Of a stretch of DNA of 64,000 bases, positions 37,412-46,511 are shown piece by piece (the stretch's first letter is position 1; each line of letters starts with the position of its first letter). The position numbers and the translations under genes are program-made. This DNA is from Lysobacteraceae bacterium (lineage in GTDB: Bacteria > Pseudomonadota > Gammaproteobacteria > Xanthomonadales > Xanthomonadaceae): positions 17,079-81,078 of the forward strand of contig JAUXUI010000124.1 in the NCBI GenBank assembly GCA_030681035.1. Direction: 5' to 3'. Under the pieces are notes generated by a model. The model saw nothing but the letters and a program-made list of their open reading frames with translations. It made no database searches and was not told the origin of the DNA.

Positions 37412-38527
37412 TCAGTCCGCGGCTGCTTGCAGGCGTCGAATCAACTCGGATTGACGGTGGGTCTCGGTCTTGGCGAACAAACCCTTGAGATGGGTGCGCA
37501 AGGTTTCGCGTTGCTTGTTCATGGCCGGGCCGCAGTCGGCGAGTGCGCCATGCTGCAACAAAGCACAGGCAAGATCGGTTTCGGCGGGTGTCAATCCGAA
37601 CACGTGGCGCAGGGCGTCGGCGGACGACGGGCACTGAACCAGGGGGCGCACAAACAAGATGGCGGTACACGGTGTTGAGAATGCGCGGCAACCGAACGCG
37701 TCGTGATGCAGAGGGCGGATGTTGCATGCCGCCCACGCCCGCCCTGTTGTGTCATGCAACAACAATTCAGTGTCGCGTCCGCTATCGCGGTTGGTGGCGA
37801 TAGTCAGTGCTTTTTGAAACGCGGGGCGGTCGGGTCGCCAGTTTGGAACCAACTCGCGGTCGCGTTCGCTCAGCCCTGCGGCTGCAACGCGCGCAAGCCG
37901 CCGCGCTTCGGTGTTGGCATGTGCGACCCGCCCGTCGCGATCCAGCAGCCAGACCCCGAATCTCAGGAAATCCCATCCGGCTGCGACCCCCTCCAATGGT
38001 TGCAGATGTTGTTGCAGGGCGTACACGTTGCGCAAGTGTGGCAACAGGCGCTGTGCCAGTTGCATCATCTCAGGCTCGAACGGCGCATGCAGTTTGTCGC
38101 GATTGACAATGAGGACGGTCGCCTGCCCCGAAGTCGCGGATGACAAGCAAAACGCCATTGACCAGTGGCTATCGATGGGGGTTGGTTGCTGACGACAGCA
38201 AGTCGTTTGCTGGCGTTCGTCAGGCACGAACGAGGCGGAGGCATCAGGAACACCGCAACCGACGACATGCGCAGCGTCGCGAACAAAATGCAGTTTGACG
38301 TGGCCGTCGGCATCTGCAAGTGGCGCTTTTTGTACCACCGGATCGTCGGAAAAAGTTTGAACCACGCGGCGACGACGGCCTGTGTCGTGTGTTTGCAATG
38401 CAACCAACCGCGCATTCATCACCATGCGCAACTTGGCGGCAAACTCGCCGAATCGGCCAGAGTCGCAGACTGACGCGTACAGATCTTCCAGCATGCTTTC
38501 AAGCGACCGAGTGCTGCTCCTGGTCAT
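37412..38527 (-). CDS. LuxR-type transcriptional regulator, copy 1
   Basis: A 371-residue protein from the ATG at 38527, 6 nt after AGGAG. N-terminal helical region (SLESMLEDLYASVCDSGRF), a PAS-like middle (about 180-290, FLRFGVWLLDRDGRVAHANTEARRL) and a C-terminal LuxR-type helix-turn-helix (about 305-371, FGLTPAETDLACALLQHGAL, RETLRTHLKGLFAKTETHRQ). It is a clear paralogue, same length and domain order, of the gene at 55459. It is immediately followed by palindromic box A and a large gene of unknown function, mirroring the arrangement at copy 2. Signal unknown. Confidence 0.9.
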   Translation of the reverse strand: MTRSSTRSLESMLEDLYASVCDSGRFGEFAAKLRMVMNARLVALQTHDTGRRRRVVQTFSDDPVVQKAPLADADGHVKLHFVRDAAHVVGCGVPDASASFVPDERQQTTCCRQQPTPIDSHWSMAFCLSSATSGQATVLIVNRDKLHAPFEPEMMQLAQRLLPHLRNVYALQQHLQPLEGVAAGWDFLRFGVWLLDRDGRVAHANTEARRLARVAAAGLSERDRELVPNWRPDRPAFQKALTIATNRDSGRDTELLLHDTTGRAWAACNIRPLHHDAFGCRAFSTPCTAILFVRPLVQCPSSADALRHVFGLTPAETDLACALLQHGALADCGPAMNKQRETLRTHLKGLFAKTETHRQSELIRRLQAAAD

Positions 38528-38700
38528 TGCCATCTCCTGAACGGTAACCTTGGCGGCCAACCGTCGTGGAGTCGACGAGCGTGAGACGACGCTATTGCGA
38601 AACTGCCCCCCCTGTGTCCATGTCAAGCCAACCCGCACGGCTCAAAATCGGCCATCATGTCTGTGTAACGCTCATTGCGGCGCCAATCGGCCAGTGGCGA

Positions 38701-39624
38701 TCATTCTGCCGCGCTCTTCGGTTCAGCGGTTGCCAGCAATTCCGCCACCGGCGCGTGGTGCCGCCCGGACAGCCACGGCTGTACGAACACCGCGACCAGG
38801 ATGATTGCCACGCCGAAATAAAACGCTGGCGCCAGTTCGCGTTGTTCGCCGAACAAGACTACCGCCAATGCGATCGCGTAGACCGGTTCCAGATTGACCG
38901 CCAGTTGCGCGCTGTAGGCGCTCAGATGGCGCAGCGCCACCAACGACAGCGCGAACGGCAGCAGGGTACACCCCAGTGCCAATACCAATAGCAACAGCGC
39001 GTCGTGTGCAGAAGGGAATGCGGTCATGCCGGTGCTGCCGAGCACCGGCACCAGCAGCGTGAGAAACGCAGTGCCGGCGCCCAGTTCCACGCAGGTCACG
39101 GTGAGTGGATCGGCGCGATCTACCAGGCGTTTGTTGAATGCACCAAACACTGCCACCAGCAGTGCCGAGAGGATGCCGACCGCAAATCCGGCGAGCATGC
39201 CACTGGGTACGCCACCCACTACCATCGCGACGCCCGGCACCACGGCGGCACCGAGCCACAGCTCACGCGCGACAAAGGCGCGGCCGGTGATGCGCGGTTC
39301 CAGCACCGCCATGAACACTGGTGCCAGCGCAATGCAACTCACCGCCACCGACGCATTCGCCAGCTTGATCGCGCCGTAGAAGGTAAGCCAGTGCAGCGAC
39401 ACCAGCACGCCGATGCCGGCATAGGCCAGCCACAGGCGTGGCGGCAACGCGCGCAGACCGCGCCACACCCGTGGTACCAGCAGCAGCGCCAGCGTCACCA
39501 AGCCCATGCGCCACCATACCAACGCCAGCGCCGGCAAGGTGATGAGCTTGCCAAGGATGGCGGTGAAGCCCCACAGCAGCACGCACAGGTGGATCTGCCA
39601 CAGGGCTTTGCGGGTGCTTGGCAT
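38701..39624 (-). CDS. DMT-superfamily (EamA) transporter
   Basis: A 307-residue membrane protein with ten hydrophobic segments arranged as two EamA repeats (HLCVLLWGFTAILGKLITLP starting repeat one; VGILSALLVAVFGAFNKRLV starting repeat two). The start at 39624 fits the family; the frame is open 71 codons further but that stretch looks non-coding. EamA proteins export amino acids, nucleosides or other metabolites; the substrate cannot be inferred here. Confidence 0.9.
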   Translation of the reverse strand: MPSTRKALWQIHLCVLLWGFTAILGKLITLPALALVWWRMGLVTLALLLVPRVWRGLRALPPRLWLAYAGIGVLVSLHWLTFYGAIKLANASVAVSCIALAPVFMAVLEPRITGRAFVARELWLGAAVVPGVAMVVGGVPSGMLAGFAVGILSALLVAVFGAFNKRLVDRADPLTVTCVELGAGTAFLTLLVPVLGSTGMTAFPSAHDALLLLVLALGCTLLPFALSLVALRHLSAYSAQLAVNLEPVYAIALAVVLFGEQRELAPAFYFGVAIILVAVFVQPWLSGRHHAPVAELLATAEPKSAAE

Positions 39625-39823
39625 GGTGGCGTTGGGCGAGGGCTGGAGCGCGCAGTTTACGCGGATGGGCGCAGCGAAACCCATCGTTGCGAGTGCGCAG
39701 CGCACAGCAATCCCCCAGGACTTGCCATGAGCCGTGGTGACGCGCAATCCCCGGATCGGCCCGCGCGCTGACCGGTGGCGTACCATGTGCTCCCCACCAC
39801 AGCCCGCAACGGAGCTACAGCGC

Positions 39824-40333
39824 ATGAGCCTTTCCATTTACGCCGCATCCGTGCCCGTGTTCCAGCAGATGCTGGGCAGCCTCAAGGCCATCCTCATCAA
39901 GGCCGAAGCCCATGCCGCTGCCAAAAAGATCGAGCCACAGGCGCTGCTCGGCGCGCGGCTATCGCCGGACATGTTTGCGCTGACCCGGCAGGTGCAGATC
40001 GCCTGCGATTTCGGCAAGGGCGTGTGTGGCCGCCTGGCGCAAGTTGAGTTGCCGGTACACGAGGACAACGAGCTGAGCTTCGCCGAACTGCTGGCACGCA
40101 TCGACACCGTGCTCGCCTTCATCGCCACGCTGCCCGAATCTGCTTTTGAAGGTGCCGAGCGCCGCGAGATCGTGCTTCGGCCCGGAACGCCCAAGGAGCG
40201 TCGCTTGAGCGGGCAGGATTACCTGCTGCACTACGGCCTGCCGCAGTTCTTCTTCCATCACGCGGCCAGCTACGCCCTGCTGCGCCACAACGGCGTTGAA
40301 ATCGGCAAGCTTGATTACATGGGCGCGTTCTGA
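39824..40333 (+). CDS. DUF1993 family protein
   Basis: A 169-residue cytoplasmic protein starting at 39824 (GGAG 10 nt upstream), beginning MSLSIYAASVPVFQQMLGSL. Four-helix-bundle character with conserved DMFALTRQVQIACDF and YLLHYGLPQFFFHHAASYAL segments, the DUF1993 pattern, which resembles DinB-type bundles. The histidine pair in FFHHA could bind metal. Function unknown. It converges with the HAMP-GAF gene, with 10 bp between stops. Confidence 0.88.
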   Translation: MSLSIYAASVPVFQQMLGSLKAILIKAEAHAAAKKIEPQALLGARLSPDMFALTRQVQIACDFGKGVCGRLAQVELPVHEDNELSFAELLARIDTVLAFIATLPESAFEGAERREIVLRPGTPKERRLSGQDYLLHYGLPQFFFHHAASYALLRHNGVEIGKLDYMGAF

Positions 40334-40343
40334 GCGCAGGCGC

Positions 40344-41624
40344 TCAGCTTTCCAGCAACGCGGGTTCGGCCTCCTGAACGCGCGCATTGCGGGCGAGGCC
40401 ATTGGCCAGCATGGGAGCCAGCGAGCTCATCAGCTTGACCTGGTCTTCCACAAAGGCTCCAGGACTCTGGTGCGCGAACACCAGCAGGCCGCGCCATTCA
40501 TTGCTGGTGTTGAGCGGCACCAGCAGGGCAGACTGGTAGCCGAGGCGAGCCAACTCACGTGCCAGCCGCGATTCGCCGTGTTCGACCGTATGGCGGCGCA
40601 AATCCGGCAGATGGGTTGTGCTGGCTTTGGCAAAGTCGCGCTGTGCGAACAGGCCGAGCAAGCTCACGCGTTCGTTCAGCAGTGCGGTTTTCGGTGTGCT
40701 GCTCACTCCATAACGCACCGTACCGTCGTTGCCCGAATCCGAGACTTCAATCAGCGCCAGCCAATCGGTTGGAATGTATGGAGCCGATTCGCGCGCCAGT
40801 TCGACAAAGCTGGTGGCAAGATTGGAACGCCGTTGCAGATGATCGAGCAGCGAGAGCACCAACCGAGTGCGTGAAGACAGGCTGTTGAAGGCAATGGCCA
40901 GTTGTCCCAGCTCATCCTTGGTGCCTACCGGCATTTGGTAGCCAAAATCGCCAGACGCCACGCGCTGGCAACCGGTCACGGTGGCACGGATGCGCTGGGT
41001 GACACCAAAAAAGAACCATAGTAGTGCTACGGCAGTAACGATGAGTGAGACAAGTACCGAGCCGATGCCGCTGGCAGATGCCTTGCGCGAATCACTGTCG
41101 GTAGCAGCCTGGAACCGTTCCACCAAGGCGTGGACCTGGGCATTGATCGCGGGCTGGTTATTGCTGACGAACCGCGCACCCCATTCCAGGCGAGGCTCGT
41201 TCTCATCGGGCCCGAGTTGTTCGTGCAAGCCGCTGCGATAGTCAGCCCACGCGCCATCAAGCCTGGCAATACCGTCTACAAGCGCGTCGTCGGCTATCGC
41301 GTCGTGGGCTGCGATGCTCAGTTGCAGTGACTTCAGAGTGTCGTCGAAGCGTGCGACATCGCCGATCAGCTCGCGCTTGAACAACGCGACATCACGCGCG
41401 TAACTCTCGAAGTCGCGAGCTGCATTGTTGACGTAGTGCTGCCCGCGCCCCAGTAGCGCCTCTCCCGTGGTTTCCAATTGTTGCACTTCGCCCAGCACGG
41501 TGTAACGCGCCACGCTGGTGCGGTACAGGCTGGTATTCCACAACTGGCTGCCAACGGTAACCACGGTAAGGATGACGAGGCCGGTCAGCACTTTCCATTG
41601 CAGGCCATTGCGCATGAAATTCAT
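40344..41624 (-). CDS. Membrane HAMP-GAF sensor protein lacking an output domain
   Basis: A 426-residue protein with GGGGATA 8 nt before the ATG. Layout: TM1 (about 10-30), a helical periplasmic sensor (about 31-185), TM2 (about 188-210), a HAMP linker (about 210-265, VASGDFGYQMPVGTKDELGQ) and a GAF-like domain (about 275-415). The chain stops after the GAF domain with no kinase, cyclase or methyl-accepting region, so it may signal through a partner or be a shortened histidine kinase. No partner gene adjoins it. Confidence 0.8.
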   Translation of the reverse strand: MNFMRNGLQWKVLTGLVILTVVTVGSQLWNTSLYRTSVARYTVLGEVQQLETTGEALLGRGQHYVNNAARDFESYARDVALFKRELIGDVARFDDTLKSLQLSIAAHDAIADDALVDGIARLDGAWADYRSGLHEQLGPDENEPRLEWGARFVSNNQPAINAQVHALVERFQAATDSDSRKASASGIGSVLVSLIVTAVALLWFFFGVTQRIRATVTGCQRVASGDFGYQMPVGTKDELGQLAIAFNSLSSRTRLVLSLLDHLQRRSNLATSFVELARESAPYIPTDWLALIEVSDSGNDGTVRYGVSSTPKTALLNERVSLLGLFAQRDFAKASTTHLPDLRRHTVEHGESRLARELARLGYQSALLVPLNTSNEWRGLLVFAHQSPGAFVEDQVKLMSSLAPMLANGLARNARVQEAEPALLES

Positions 41625-41915
41625 TATTTTTATCCCCGATCATTTTTTTTTATTGTGCGCCGCAGCGCGATCCGCATTTAACCGTTTCCATGCATTGCCA
41701 CTGCGTGATTCGCATCACAGTTATGCAATTTTTGAGGTACGCGCGGCCGCATGTGTGCCGGTGTTCGCCAGAAGTGAGGCCGGACTGAAACCAGATTGAA
41801 ACCGGGCTGCGATCAGAGGCGACAAGACGCTTGTTGGCTACCCTGCAAACGAGCAGCAATGGTCTGTGCGTTTTTTACGCCGTACCTCGCGAGCTTCCAG
41901 TTAAATGGTATCGCG

Positions 41916-41987
41916 CGGATGCTCTTGGGCGCTGCGAAGTTGCCGACAAAGCCGATGACGTACTGGGATATGGCAAGGAACGCCGCC
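41916..41987 (-). pseudogene. Fragment of an NnrU/ICMT-like gene
   Basis: The minus strand reads FLAISQYVIGFVGNFAAPKS, matching [20 protein letters not shown] near the start of the intact gene at 42955-43689; nucleotides also match (plus strand ATGCTCTTGGGC...TTGCCGACAAAGCC in both). Only about 24 codons survive and they are not joined to a start or the rest of the gene. Confidence 0.6.
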
Positions 41988-42008
41988 ATTGACCTGATTA
42001 CACTAGCC
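41981..42008 (+). repeat. 28-bp direct repeat, left copy
   Basis: Matches 44242-44269 with one mismatch in 28 bases (CGCCGCCATTGACCTGATT, then A versus C, then CACTAGCC). The two copies bracket 2.2 kb holding the PIN/Phd pair and the NnrU-like gene. In the right copy the repeat encodes the start of a ParE-like remnant. Confidence 0.75.
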
Positions 42009-42043
42009 CACGCTCATATCACCCTGACCGAACGGCCGATCAG

Positions 42044-42151
42044 GTGAAAGCGGGTGCGGAAAAAACCATCACCAAGGATGGCGAGAATTACGTTGCCCTG
42101 ATCGATGCTGATCGCCTCGACTACTACCAGCTATGCCCTGATGCGGCATAG
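42044..42151 (+). pseudogene. Antitoxin-like (Phd/YefM-type) C-terminal remnant
   Basis: The frame from 42044 reads VKAGAEKTITKDGENYVAL then IDADRLDYYQ before a stop at 42149-42151. This is the second half of short antitoxins paired with ParE-like toxins (K-x-G-x-T-x-x-I-T-K-D-G). No plausible N-terminal half or start is upstream, so it looks like a remnant. Confidence 0.5.
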
Positions 42152-42167
42152 CGGCGTTGAAATCCGC

Positions 42168-42563
42168 TCAAGCCAGCACGTTGATGGCCAGCCCTTGGCT
42201 GGCTTGAACCAGGCGGTTGTCGTTGGTCCACAACGCATCGCAGCCATGGTGCTGAGCGGCGGCGAGGTGCAGCGCATCGGGCGTCTTCAGCCCGAATCGC
42301 GCACGCAGATGGGCGCCGTGCGTGAACACCACCGCCGACATCGGCAACTGGACAAATTGCGCCAGCCCTTCTTCGTAGTATCGCTGCAACTCCAGGTTGC
42401 CATCGCGCATCGGCGCGACCAGACATTCGAACTGAACCAGAGGCGAGATCGCGAAGCGGTCGGCCGACTCGGCGGCTAGTGCCTGCCGCACCCGTTCGCC
42501 GTACTCCGGGTGGCGTTCGAACGCGTAGATGAGCAGGCAGGTGTCGAGATAAATCAATCCCAC
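42168..42563 (-). CDS. PIN-domain (VapC-like) ribonuclease toxin
   Basis: A 131-residue protein from GTG at 42563, overlapping the antitoxin gene by 10 bp. PIN active-site acids are placed as expected: Asp7 in IYLDTCLLIYAFE, Glu near residue 46 in QFECLVAP, Asp96 in KTPDALHLAAA and Asp114 in LWTNDNRL. It would cleave RNA when free of the antitoxin encoded upstream. The quartet is intact, so the toxin is probably functional. Confidence 0.9.
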   Translation of the reverse strand: MGLIYLDTCLLIYAFERHPEYGERVRQALAAESADRFAISPLVQFECLVAPMRDGNLELQRYYEEGLAQFVQLPMSAVVFTHGAHLRARFGLKTPDALHLAAAQHHGCDALWTNDNRLVQASQGLAINVLA

Positions 42564-42817
42564 GCCGCACGTTCCTCAGCCAGCGCTGCGGCGATGGCTT
42601 GCGGCGAGCGGGCAATGCGTGTGGGCAGCGGGTGCGCATCGAGCCACGCCACGATACCGCCCTCGGCTGGCCGGGTGCGCGCACCCCGGTGCGTGCCCAC
42701 CGCGATCAGACGCGCCACCGGCTCGCCGCGATTGGCGATCACCACGTCCTCGCCCGCCTGCGCGGATTTCACCAACTCGGACAAGCGGTTCTTGGCTTCG
42801 AGCATGTTGACTTTCAT
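42554..42817 (-). CDS. Phd/YefM-type antitoxin partnered with the PIN toxin
   Basis: An 87-residue protein with GAGGTGA 7 nt before its ATG. The N-terminus KVNMLEAKNRLSELVKSAQ and GEDVVIANRGEPVARLIAVG are the Phd/YefM DNA-binding fold; the C-terminal third binds and neutralises the PIN protein. It is first in the operon, as is usual. A TATACT -10 box and the inverted repeat CTGGC/GCCAG lie upstream for autoregulation. Confidence 0.92.
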   Translation of the reverse strand: MKVNMLEAKNRLSELVKSAQAGEDVVIANRGEPVARLIAVGTHRGARTRPAEGGIVAWLDAHPLPTRIARSPQAIAAALAEERAAWD

Positions 42818-42850
42818 GGCGCATCACCTCGCAGCGCTGGCTGTCGGGGC

Positions 42851-42879
42851 AGTATAACGTACCTGGCTAACTTGGCCAG
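42851..42879 (-). promoter_or_regulatory. Promoter and operator of the PIN/Phd module
   Basis: On the minus strand TATACT (42851-42856) is a good -10 box, 33 bp before the antitoxin ATG. The -35 region overlaps the inverted repeat CTGGC-N7-GCCAG (42863-42879), a likely autoregulatory operator. Confidence 0.55.
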
Positions 42880-42954
42880 AATGAATGCGAACCGTGAGCC
42901 GCCGTACGCACTGCGGTAGCGGACGATGCGCCGCTCTGCGCTCGCGTACCGACC

Positions 42955-43689
42955 TCACCTGGCCTTGCGCCCCGGCAGCGGAACAATCATCGGCACCTGT
43001 TTGCGGTAGTTCTCGAACGGCGGGCCGATAAAGCGGGCGCTGTCGCGCTCTTCGAAGAAGATGCCGATGAAGATGTAGGCGGTGGTGGCCAGCGCAAACA
43101 ACAGGTGCCCGACGCTCATGTCCGGGGTGGCCCAGAACGCGATCAGGAAGCCCAGCATGATCGGGTGGCGGATGAACTGGTACAGCGCTGCGGTGGTGAA
43201 CCCCGGGTGGGTGTAGGCCACGCCGCGCATGTTCAGGGCGACCTGGCGCAGGCCGAACAGGTCGAAATGGTTGATCATGAAGGTAGACCAGAGCACCAGC
43301 AGCCAGCCGATCCAGAACAGCGCCTGCAACGCGAGGCGGCCAAGCGGGTGCGCGACACTCCACACCGCGCCGGGCATCGGCTGCCATTGCCAGAACAGCA
43401 GCCCGAGCAGCAGGCTGGCCAACAGCACATAGGTGCTGCGCTCGACCGCTCGTGGCACGAATTGCGTCCACCACGCCTTGAACGCCGGCCGCGCCATCAC
43501 GCTGTGCTGGATCGCGAACAGCCCCAGCAACACGCAGTTCACCAGCAACGCCTCGCCGAGCGGGCCGGGCAGCCCCGAGTCGATGCTCTTGGGCACCGCC
43601 AGATTGCCGACAAAGCCCACCGCATACAGAAAGCTGGCAAGAAACACCAAGTAGCAGATCACGCCGTACACGAAACCGAGGATTTTCAT
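42955..43689 (-). CDS. NnrU/isoprenylcysteine-methyltransferase-like membrane protein
   Basis: A 244-residue integral membrane protein from the ATG at 43689, preceded by a perfect AAGGAGGT at the right distance. About six hydrophobic segments; the family signature is in the C-terminal half: [20 protein letters not shown], then [11 protein letters not shown] and [20 protein letters not shown]. Members methylate isoprenylcysteines or are of unknown substrate in bacteria. The same reading frame is open upstream through a small Cys-rich domain with no intervening stop. A fragment of a relative lies at 41916-41987. Confidence 0.85.
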   Translation of the reverse strand: MKILGFVYGVICYLVFLASFLYAVGFVGNLAVPKSIDSGLPGPLGEALLVNCVLLGLFAIQHSVMARPAFKAWWTQFVPRAVERSTYVLLASLLLGLLFWQWQPMPGAVWSVAHPLGRLALQALFWIGWLLVLWSTFMINHFDLFGLRQVALNMRGVAYTHPGFTTAALYQFIRHPIMLGFLIAFWATPDMSVGHLLFALATTAYIFIGIFFEERDSARFIGPPFENYRKQVPMIVPLPGRKAR

Positions 43690-43983
43690 GACACCTCCTT
43701 CAACCGGTGCGCCCGGCATCGGCGCGCGTCCGCTGACGGGCGCATCACGTGGCGGGAGCGGTGCGGCCGGTGCAACACGGTAGCAGTTTACGAGCTTATG
43801 CTTGCCGCATCGCGCACAGCAGTTTTCCGAGCGCTCGATTTTCCCGGTGTCGAAAAGCATATTGCAGATATGGTTGATGGTTTGCCGTGGCTTGATCGCC
43901 AGCGATACCGACAGACAATCGTCGCACTGGCCCTGCGGGCCGATGCCTTCGAGAAGCGCGAGAACACGAGTTGCATGAGACAT
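43690..43983 (-). CDS. Small zinc-ribbon-like domain in frame with the NnrU-like gene
   Basis: From the ATG at 43983 the first 70 residues, [19 protein letters not shown] with [15 protein letters not shown] and [14 protein letters not shown], match a family of small stand-alone proteins with two CxxC pairs, probably a winged helix plus zinc ribbon. In that family a stop normally follows KLVN; here the frame continues through about 28 unstructured residues into the NnrU-like protein. The strong internal ribosome-binding site suggests two products, or a 342-residue fusion by read-through. Function unknown. Confidence 0.5.
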
Positions 43984-44236
43984 GAAGGACCTTCGCAATC
44001 CCCTGTGTGCAGAGAAACGCGGGTTGCGCGTCCGGGCGGCCAAGGCCTGCGGTCTGGTTCATGCGCAAAGCATTGCGGGGCCCTGAACGCGGCGCCGGCG
44101 CGCAGCAGACACGCGCCGGCACGACTTCCATGACGCGCGCACGATAGGGTTCGGTGGCGGCCGGCGCCATCAAGGTCGGTCGCCAACCATCACAGGTATG
44201 ATGTAGCTCACTCTGATCGTTGTACCGGAGTCCCTG

Positions 44237-44362
44237 ATGACCGCCGCCATTGACCTGATTCCACTAGCCGGGAAGCGCCGCAAGCCTATGCGAGCCTGCT
44301 GAGTGAACTTGGCGACACGATAATCGGCAATCTGGAACGGCGCCCGCGAATTGGGCGGCGCT
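44237..44362 (+). pseudogene. ParE-like toxin remnant with frameshift
   Basis: GGAG at 44227 and ATG at 44237 start MTAAIDLIPLAG, after which the frame fails. A shifted frame continues EAPQAYASLLSELGDTIIGN then LERRPRIGRR, typical of the N-terminal helices of RelE/ParE-family toxins. The gene then ends in unrelated sequence. The first 28 bp are repeated at 41981. It is clearly broken. Confidence 0.55.
44242..44269 (+). repeat. 28-bp direct repeat, right copy
   Basis: Partner of 41981-42008 (27 of 28 identical). It lies in the start of the ParE-like remnant. Confidence 0.75.
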
Positions 44363-44381
44363 CCACGGCGCAGGGCCGACG

Positions 44382-46511
44382 CTACTCGGGGCGTTCCACG
44401 CGGATTGCGTCGACGATGGAGTAAAAGGCTGATCGATGCGTTGAGACAGCTTCGGCCGAACCAACAAACAGCCGTTCCAATACATAAATCCGGTTGCCAT
44501 CGCGTGCCACCGCTTGCCAATCTCGCGCCTTCGGTCCAGTGCTACTTGAACTTCGCAAAGTTACCCGCTCTGGCACGGTTGCCCAAAACTGGAAAGCAGG
44601 GGACGTTAGGATCTGCGCGATTCCATTCTCGTCAAATTGTATCGACGTCCGCGTCGATGTGTGCTGACCGTCGGCATTGAAGGTGATAAAAAATGGCAGG
44701 GAGCCGTTGCCCATTCCCGGGAAATTGCCCAGTTCGAGCCCACTGCGGTAGATGCCCGGAAGGCTTGCCGCATCGAATACCAGACTCCCATCTACCCGGC
44801 TGCTCATGCCGCCGCTAATGGCCGTCGCGCCGTCGGCGCGAGTCACCAAGGCCATCACGCCGTCGCCCTTGCGCCCATCGCGGCGGTAGCGACGGTACTC
44901 GTGTGCGTACGAAAAACTACCATCCTCCCTGGTAAGCACGGTATGCAGGCGGCCGTCCTGTAAGGTGAAATTGAAGGTCGGCATCAATCCGAAAGCGGTT
45001 GTCATGCCTGCGTCAAGGTCGAATATCGCGGACGTGCGAGAGAACTCGGAGGCCTCGACGTGATACGGAAGCATGAGCCGGCCCGACAATTCGGCGGCCT
45101 GGTAATGCAACTCGGCATCGCCAGTGTCCTTGAAGCCGATGACCCCATACGAGAAAACCCCCGTATTGTCGTTCGGCGGCAGTTCGCAACCCCGGCTTGG
45201 GTCGGGATCGGTGAATGTCCTGTCGAAAAACTGATCAACTTGCAGGGTGTCCACTCCCGGCGCATTGACAATACGGGTAATGACCACTCTTGTAACGGTT
45301 TCCAATCCATTCACAAAGCCTTCCCCGGGCAGTGAACATAGAACGGGAAACTGAAATGCGCTCACTTGATGCCGTGGGGTGATCACCAACTTTCCCGCCT
45401 GCAACTCCCACGAGGTGCCGGTATCGAAGTTGAAAGCATGGTTCAGCAATTCTCCGGTACCGGACGCGCGGTCGACGTCGGCGATCCGCAAAAACATCCA
45501 GGCGCCACCATCGATAGATTGCACAGCACCAACCGGCGACGGAAAGAACACCGCGTATTCGAGCGGAATGCGCCCAGCCGCGAAATCGGTGCCGGCAGGT
45601 GGGTTGGCCAGCACATTGGCGATAGCCTGCGCCAATACGCCATCTGCGAGGGTTGCCTTGAATTGCGCAAGCGCGTCGGGCGAGGACAGCAATTGCCGCA
45701 CATCGCTGATGCCGGTGGGCAGCACCAGACCGCCATCCACCACCAACTGGATGATTGCCGCTGATTCCAGTAGCCGACCCGGTTCGATGTTCTGGCTCAG
45801 CCGCAGCAATGTCGCGTCGTCGCTTGGCAGAACCCCAGCGTTGGCTTCCGTCAGCAGCACAAACCAGGCGGTGGTCAGGTGGGTTATGTCGACTTGGGCG
45901 TTCTCTTGCACGCTGAGCACACCATCGACACCCGCCTGTGTCAGCAATCGCCCAAAGCTGCCGACGGCGCTGGCAAAGCTCACCACCTCCTGGCCCGGCG
46001 CGCCGTTGGCAAAAAGCTGAACGAAGTCGCTCGGGTTGTCGGTTTCGATTCGAATCGAATACTGGCCGCTGGCGTCGGCAATCGTTTCGAACGTCTGGCT
46101 ACCGACCAAGGCAGTAATCAGCGCCTGGCTGATCGGCTGATCGGTGACGGTACCCTCAATCGTCAACGATTGTGTTGCGGGTGCCGCGGCAACGGTAACC
46201 GTGACGCGGGCAATGCCGCTGAGGTGGTTGCCGACGGCGATGTAGGTGAACCGATCAACGCCGACAAAACCCGGGGCGGGGGTGTACACGGCCAGATTTC
46301 CCTGCTTGCGGGTTCGGCCATGCGCAGGGCTGGCGACTCCGACAAGACGGGCAGAGGTGCCCAATGCGATATCGTTATCCAGTACCGCGATGCTCACCGG
46401 CTGCCCGGTGCGTGTAGTTGCGGCATCGGGGACGGCGTTGCTGAAGGGTGCGCGGGCCCATGTGATGGCCGGTACCAGCACGGCGAGAACAAGAACGACG
46501 TGGATTTTCAT
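44382..46511 (-). CDS. Large exported protein with cadherin-like N-terminal domain
   Basis: A 709-residue protein from the ATG at 46511 (GGGAGG upstream). Signal peptide MKIHVVLVLAVLVPAITWARA. Residues about 20-110 are a cadherin-like/Ig domain of the tandem-95 type (VLDNDIALGTSARLVGVASP, APGFVGVDRFTYIAV). About 115-200 is a carboxypeptidase-regulatory-like beta-sandwich (EGTVTDQPISQALITAL). The remaining 500 residues are unrecognised, with repeated beta-strand patterns and four cysteines. Probably a surface or secreted protein. It follows palindromic box B by 98 bp and is the last of three such large genes in series. Confidence 0.65.
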   Translation of the reverse strand: MKIHVVLVLAVLVPAITWARAPFSNAVPDAATTRTGQPVSIAVLDNDIALGTSARLVGVASPAHGRTRKQGNLAVYTPAPGFVGVDRFTYIAVGNHLSGIARVTVTVAAAPATQSLTIEGTVTDQPISQALITALVGSQTFETIADASGQYSIRIETDNPSDFVQLFANGAPGQEVVSFASAVGSFGRLLTQAGVDGVLSVQENAQVDITHLTTAWFVLLTEANAGVLPSDDATLLRLSQNIEPGRLLESAAIIQLVVDGGLVLPTGISDVRQLLSSPDALAQFKATLADGVLAQAIANVLANPPAGTDFAAGRIPLEYAVFFPSPVGAVQSIDGGAWMFLRIADVDRASGTGELLNHAFNFDTGTSWELQAGKLVITPRHQVSAFQFPVLCSLPGEGFVNGLETVTRVVITRIVNAPGVDTLQVDQFFDRTFTDPDPSRGCELPPNDNTGVFSYGVIGFKDTGDAELHYQAAELSGRLMLPYHVEASEFSRTSAIFDLDAGMTTAFGLMPTFNFTLQDGRLHTVLTREDGSFSYAHEYRRYRRDGRKGDGVMALVTRADGATAISGGMSSRVDGSLVFDAASLPGIYRSGLELGNFPGMGNGSLPFFITFNADGQHTSTRTSIQFDENGIAQILTSPAFQFWATVPERVTLRSSSSTGPKARDWQAVARDGNRIYVLERLFVGSAEAVSTHRSAFYSIVDAIRVERPE

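Larger units (their letters stand above)
41625..42167. other. Gene-remnant region between HAMP-GAF and PIN-toxin genes
   Basis: About 540 bp with no intact gene. 41625-41900 shows nothing recognisable. 41916-41987 matches the beginning of the NnrU-like gene, 41981-42008 matches the start of the ParE-like remnant at 44237, and 42044-42151 encodes an antitoxin-like tail. This patchwork suggests repeated recombination. Confidence 0.6.

Noticed and set aside
39734..39823. Longer N-terminus for the DUF1993 protein
   Set aside because: Family members begin at MSLSIY; a GGAG site precedes that ATG.
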